NCBI GenBank assembly: GCA_035763085.1
Contig: DASUBV010000090.1
Span: forward strand, 1-9,075
Direction of reading: 5' to 3'
Source of the DNA: DASUBV01 sp035763085
GTDB taxonomy: Bacteria > Actinomycetota > Actinomycetes > Streptosporangiales > Streptosporangiaceae
DNA: 9,075 nucleotides
A program made the translations under genes and the position numbers. This document shows, one piece after another, positions 6,323-9,075 of this stretch. A model generated the notes under the pieces. That model was not told the origin of the DNA. It worked only from the letters and a program-made list of their open reading frames with translations, and did not search any database. The first letter of the stretch is position 1, and every line of letters begins with the position of its first letter.

Positions 6323-6379
6323 CCCTGGCCGGGCCGCCGGTCAGCTGGTGGCTGGCCGACGGCCCGGGCCGGGTCAGGC
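6317..6379. terminator. bidirectional palindromic terminator between hemE and DUF4349
   Basis: Two 29-base arms, 6317-6345 and 6351-6379, are inverted copies with 25 of 29 positions matching and a 5-base loop (TGGTG). One of the four non-matches is a G.U pair in the plus-strand RNA. Each arm begins with the end of a gene: GCC TGA CCC is read at the end of hemE on the plus strand and of DUF4349 on the minus strand. There is no T-tract, as is common for actinobacterial terminator-like hairpins. It should fold in both transcripts and stop convergent transcription or protect the 3' ends. Confidence 0.75.
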
Positions 6380-7303
6380 TGCCTCGGTGGGCCGGGCACG
6401 GCGCCGCGCGTACCGGTGCCAGCCCGCGTAGCCCAGGCCGCCGAGCACCGCCAGGGCCAGCGCGAAGGGCAGGATCAGGCCCAGCGCGGTGGCCAGCCAC
6501 GCGCCGGCGTGCCCCAGCCCGCGCCAGCCGGCGCCCAGCCCGCCGGTGAAGCCGTGCCACCGGTGCGGGGCGGGCGCCGCGGTGTGCGGTCGCGGCCCCA
6601 GCAGCTGCATCGTGACGGTCGCGTAGGTCGTCTCGTGGTCCAGCGCCCGCTGCTGGGCCAGCAGGGACTCCAGGTCCGACTCATCGCCGGCGATCTGGTT
6701 CTGCACCTGCAGCAGGCTGGTGATGCTCCCGGCCCGGCGCAGCAGCCTGCGCAGCTGGGTAATGGCGTCCCGCAGCGAGGTCACCCGGCTGTTCACGTCG
6801 GCCACCTGCTGGGTGACATCGGAGGACTGCTGGCTCAGCGAGGTCTGCCGGCCCAGCCCGGCCAGCCGCCGCAGCGTGGCCGGGTAGGCCGCCACCGGGA
6901 TCTTCAGCGTGAGGCTGACCTGCGGACGCTGCCGGCGCCGGGCCTGGCTAGTGCGGGCCTGCTCGCCGGCGGTATACCCGCCGGCCGCCGACACCGCGGC
7001 GGATGCCTTCGCGGCCGCGGCGGCCGCGTCGCGGACGTCGATGGTGAGGCTGGCGGTGTAGATGATGCTGTGCCCGGCGGCCGACAGCAGCGCATTCGCG
7101 CTGCCGCTGGCCCCGAACGCGGCCTTGTGCCCGTCGCCGGCGGCCGCCGCCGCGGGTGCCCCGGCAGCGCTCCGCGCGGCGCCCGACGAGGCCGTGCCGG
7201 CCCCGCCCGTGCTGCAGCCGGCCAGCAGCGGTCCGGCTCCGGACAGGAGCACGGCACATGAAACGGCAATGATGCGCCCTGGCATCGCGGCCCTGGTACT
7301 CAT
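6374..7303 (-). CDS. DUF4349 family lipoprotein with coiled coil and C-terminal membrane segment
   Basis: This 309-residue envelope protein starts with a short charged stretch and hydrophobic segment ending in a lipobox (LLAG-C, C30), so it should be a lipid-anchored exported protein. An Ala/Gly-rich linker (31-75) leads to the DUF4349 domain: YTASLTIDVRD (82-92), the VSLTLKIPVAAYPATLRRLAGLG strand-helix (139-161) and a long coiled coil at about 161-225. After a flexible stretch comes a membrane helix at about 277-294 and a basic tail. I give the ATG at 7303; the ATG at 7285 (residue 7) is a real alternative because AGGG precedes it by five bases, while 7303 has no ribosome site. Both keep the signal peptide. 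It converges on hemE and diverges from the deaminase gene. DUF4349 genes often sit by hemE/hemG in actinobacteria; their role is unknown to me. Confidence 0.88.
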   Translation of the reverse strand: MSTRAAMPGRIIAVSCAVLLSGAGPLLAGCSTGGAGTASSGAARSAAGAPAAAAAGDGHKAAFGASGSANALLSAAGHSIIYTASLTIDVRDAAAAAAKASAAVSAAGGYTAGEQARTSQARRRQRPQVSLTLKIPVAAYPATLRRLAGLGRQTSLSQQSSDVTQQVADVNSRVTSLRDAITQLRRLLRRAGSITSLLQVQNQIAGDESDLESLLAQQRALDHETTYATVTMQLLGPRPHTAAPAPHRWHGFTGGLGAGWRGLGHAGAWLATALGLILPFALALAVLGGLGYAGWHRYARRRARPTEAA

Positions 7304-7347
7304 GCTGCTGGGACGCGCCCGCGGCGCGGCCGGTTCCGCGTGGCGGC

Positions 7348-7353
7348 GATAAT
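7348..7353 (+). promoter_or_regulatory. candidate -10 element (GATAAT) for a leaderless deaminase-hemG transcript
   Basis: GATAAT matches five of six bases of TATAAT and lies seven bases before the GTG at 7361, so transcription would start at or beside the start codon. No -35 match is visible at 16-18 bp. Weak -35 sites are common in actinobacterial promoters. Confidence 0.5.
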
Positions 7354-7354
7354 C
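7349..7354 (-). promoter_or_regulatory. overlapping minus-strand -10 candidate (GATTAT) for the DUF4349 gene
   Basis: On the minus strand the same bases read GATTAT, which keeps A at position 2 and T at position 6. Transcription would begin near 7342, leaving a leader of about 40 bases before the ATG at 7303. The near-symmetric site could therefore serve both divergent genes. Confidence 0.3.
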
Positions 7355-7360
7355 GGAGCC

Positions 7361-8404
7361 GTGACGTTCCCGAAGATCGAATTGCACGTTCACCTGGAGG
7401 GCACGGTCCGGGCGCCGGCCCTGCTGCAGATTGCCCGGCGCAACGGCGTGGCCCTGCCGGCGGACTCCGTCGAGGGCCTGGCCCGGCTGTATGAGTACCG
7501 CGATTTCCGGCACTTTCTGCAGACCTGGCTGATCACCACCGCCGCGCTGCGGACCGGGGAAGACTTCCGGCAGGTGGTGACCGGCTATGCCGCCGAGGCA
7601 GCTAGCCACGGAGCCGTCTACATCGAGGGCATCTTCACCCCCGCTGAGCCGGTCGGGCGCGGTGCGCGCTGGGAGGATGTCTTCGCCGGCTACTGCGACG
7701 GCGCCGAGCAGGCCTATGCAGAGCATGGCGTCCAGGTCCGGCTGACCCCCGACATCCCGCGCGGCTGCCCGCCTCAGATCGCCGAGCTGACCGCCCGGCA
7801 CGCGGTCGCGAACCGGGACCGCGGCGTGGTGGGCCTGGGCCTGGGCGGGCCGGAGGCCGAGTACCCGCCCGAGCCGTACGCGGCGGCGTTCGCGCTGGCC
7901 CGCGACGGCGGGGTCGCCGCGGTGCCGCACGCGGGCGAGGCGGCCGGCCCGGCCTCGGTCCGCGGCGCGCTCGACGCGCTCGGCGCGGTCCGGATCCGGC
8001 ACGGCATCCGCGCCGCCGAGGACCCGGCGCTGCTGGCCGACCTGGCCGCGCGGGGCACGGTGCTGGATGTCTGCCCGGTGTCCAACCTGCGCACCGGCGT
8101 GGTCGCCACGCTGGCCGATCACCCGCTGCCGGCCCTGGCCGCGGCCGGCATCCCGTGCTCGATCTCCACGGACGACCCGGCCATGTTCGGCACCGACCTG
8201 GCCATCGACTACCAGGCCGCGCAGCAGCTCGGGCTGAGCGCGCGGGACTGCTACCAGGCCGGGGTGACCGGCGCGCTGTGCGATGCGGCGACCCGCGCGC
8301 AGCTGGTCACGATCGGCGAGAGCACTGACTGGGACAGCGCCGCGGCCATGCCGGGCGGGGCGGCCGTGCCGGGCGGCGCGCACGGGCCGGGCGGGTCGGC
8401 GTGA
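7361..8404 (+). CDS. adenosine deaminase superfamily protein (adenosine or aminodeoxyfutalosine deaminase)
   Basis: This 347-residue cytoplasmic zinc amidohydrolase deaminates an adenine-containing substrate by hydrolysis. The motifs are complete: HxH at H9 and H11 (ELHVHLEG), H190 and catalytic E193 in VPHAGE, H214 in RIRHGI, CPVSN at about 238-242, and D271-D272 in STDDPAMF. Adenosine deaminase is the default name, but some actinobacterial members of this family (from Streptomyces avermitilis and Acidothermus) were shown to deaminate 6-aminodeoxyfutalosine in menaquinone synthesis. The LGGPE segment in place of the common DLAGDE leaves substrate open. I chose the GTG at 7361, seven bases after GATAAT; GTG 7340 is in frame but unsupported. 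The C-terminus is a Pro/Gly/Ala tail from an 18-bp tandem repeat. Its stop overlaps the hemG start as GTGA, so the two are probably co-translated. Confidence 0.9.
   Translation: MTFPKIELHVHLEGTVRAPALLQIARRNGVALPADSVEGLARLYEYRDFRHFLQTWLITTAALRTGEDFRQVVTGYAAEAASHGAVYIEGIFTPAEPVGRGARWEDVFAGYCDGAEQAYAEHGVQVRLTPDIPRGCPPQIAELTARHAVANRDRGVVGLGLGGPEAEYPPEPYAAAFALARDGGVAAVPHAGEAAGPASVRGALDALGAVRIRHGIRAAEDPALLADLAARGTVLDVCPVSNLRTGVVATLADHPLPALAAAGIPCSISTDDPAMFGTDLAIDYQAAQQLGLSARDCYQAGVTGALCDAATRAQLVTIGESTDWDSAAAMPGGAAVPGGAHGPGGSA
8351..8404 (+). repeat. three-unit 18-bp tandem repeat at the deaminase 3' end
   Basis: CCGGGCGG recurs at 8351, 8369 and 8387, exactly 18 bases apart, encoding PGGAAV, PGGAHG and PGGSA-stop. 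The last unit contains the stop codon and the overlapping hemG start. The first 8-9 bases of each unit are nearly identical and the rest has diverged. Confidence 0.65.
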
Positions 8405-9075
8405 CGACGCCCCGCGACCCGCAGGCCGCGGGCCGGCCGCCGTCGGTGGCCATCATCGGCGCCGGGATCGCCGGCCTGGCCGCCGCGTACGCGCTGCGTG
8501 AGGCGGGCGTGCGGGTGACCGTCCTGGAAGGCTCGCCGCGGCTCGGCGGCAAGCTGGCCGTCAGCCCGGTCGGCGGTGTCGAGACCGACGCGGGCGCCGA
8601 GGCGCTGCTGGCCCGGCGGCCCGAGGGCATCGAGCTGATCACCAGCCTGGGCCTGGCCGGCGAGCTGCGCGAGCCCGGCACCACCACGGCCGGCATCTGG
8701 ACCCGCGGCGCGGTGCGGCCGCTGCCCCGGCGCCAGTTCCTGGGCGTTCCGGCCGACCTGGATGAGCTGGCCGCGACGGAACTGCTGTCGCCGGCCGGGC
8801 TGGCCCGCGCCCGCCAGGACACCGAGCTGCCCGCCGCCCCGGATGCCGGCCCCGGGGCGCCGGACGTATCGGTCACCGAGGGAGTCGGCCGGCGGCTCGG
8901 CCCCGAGGTGGTGGACCGCCTGGTCGAGCCGCTGCTCGGCGGCGTCTACGCCGGGCGCTGCGAGGACCTGTCGTTTCAGGCCACGCTGGGCCCGCTGGCC
9001 GCCGCCGCGACCCGGTTCCGCTCGCTCAGCGCCGCCGCCGCGGCGCTGCTGCCCGCCGCCCCGGCGCCGGGCGGC
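8401..9075 (+). CDS. hemG: coproporphyrinogen III / protoporphyrinogen oxidase (HemG/HemY type), 3' end outside window
   Basis: The first 225 codons of an FAD-dependent porphyrinogen oxidase are present; the full protein is normally about 450-500 residues. The N-terminus has the dinucleotide-binding motif G20xG22xxG25 (IIGAGIAGLAAAYAL) with E43 closing the second strand (VTVLEGSPRLGGK), then ETDAGAEALLARRPEG. The segment EPLLGGVYAGRCEDLS (about 180-195) is typical of HemY-type oxidases. In Gram-positive bacteria this enzyme, also called HemY or CgoX, oxidises coproporphyrinogen III to coproporphyrin III, the step after HemE, before ferrochelatase and HemQ. The GTG at 8401 overlaps the deaminase stop as GTGA; no separate ribosome site is obvious, so translation is probably coupled. 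The frame is open to the last base. hemQ would be expected next, outside the window. Confidence 0.93.
   Translation, partial: MTTPRDPQAAGRPPSVAIIGAGIAGLAAAYALREAGVRVTVLEGSPRLGGKLAVSPVGGVETDAGAEALLARRPEGIELITSLGLAGELREPGTTTAGIWTRGAVRPLPRRQFLGVPADLDELAATELLSPAGLARARQDTELPAAPDAGPGAPDVSVTEGVGRRLGPEVVDRLVEPLLGGVYAGRCEDLSFQATLGPLAAAATRFRSLSAAAAALLPAAPAPGG

Noticed and set aside
7304..8383. A 360-codon upstream extension of the DUF4349 frame opposite the deaminase gene.
   Set aside because: It would bury the signal peptide and lipobox inside the protein and is antisense to a well-supported gene.

Overview
The window is a stretch of chromosome from a high-GC actinobacterium. Third codon positions are almost all G or C, five of the nine genes start with GTG, and the gene neighbourhood is a conserved actinobacterial one. 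In Mycobacterium tuberculosis (Rv2676c-Rv2681) and Streptomyces, hemE and hemG also lie beside an RNase D/HRDC gene and a DUF3000 gene. I see no insertion sequence, prophage, CRISPR array, tRNA or rRNA. Genus cannot be read from the sequence; a Streptomyces-, Acidothermus- or Streptosporangiales-like organism would fit.

Left part (1-2710): after about 216 bases without a supportable gene comes a minus-strand pentapeptide-repeat/DinB fusion (217-993). A zinc-dependent medium-chain alcohol dehydrogenase (1190-2236) is divergent from it, followed by a small cysteine-rich DUF2695 protein (2360-2710).

Middle (2720-4966): a tight minus-strand operon encodes a 67-residue zinc ribbon, a DUF3000 protein and a ribonuclease D with C-terminal HRDC region. 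The zinc-ribbon stop overlaps the next ribosome binding site, and DUF3000 and RNase D share a GTGA overlap. About 318 bp separates this operon from divergent hemE and holds a 31-bp inverted repeat.

Right part (5285-9075): hemE (uroporphyrinogen decarboxylase) converges on a DUF4349 lipoprotein gene, and a 63-bp palindrome contains both stop codons. Divergent from DUF4349 is an adenosine-deaminase-superfamily gene whose stop overlaps the GTG start of hemG/hemY (coproporphyrinogen/protoporphyrinogen oxidase). hemG is cut by the right edge. HemE makes coproporphyrinogen III and the HemG/HemY enzyme oxidises it, so this is a haem locus. The deaminase may be an aminodeoxyfutalosine deaminase of menaquinone synthesis rather than a purine-salvage enzyme, which would place two respiratory cofactor pathways side by side.

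No defence system or obviously new multi-gene machine is present. The points most worth following are the zinc ribbon-DUF3000-RNase D operon, the deaminase-hemG coupling with its 18-bp tandem repeat, the shared palindromic terminator, and start codons that look leaderless.
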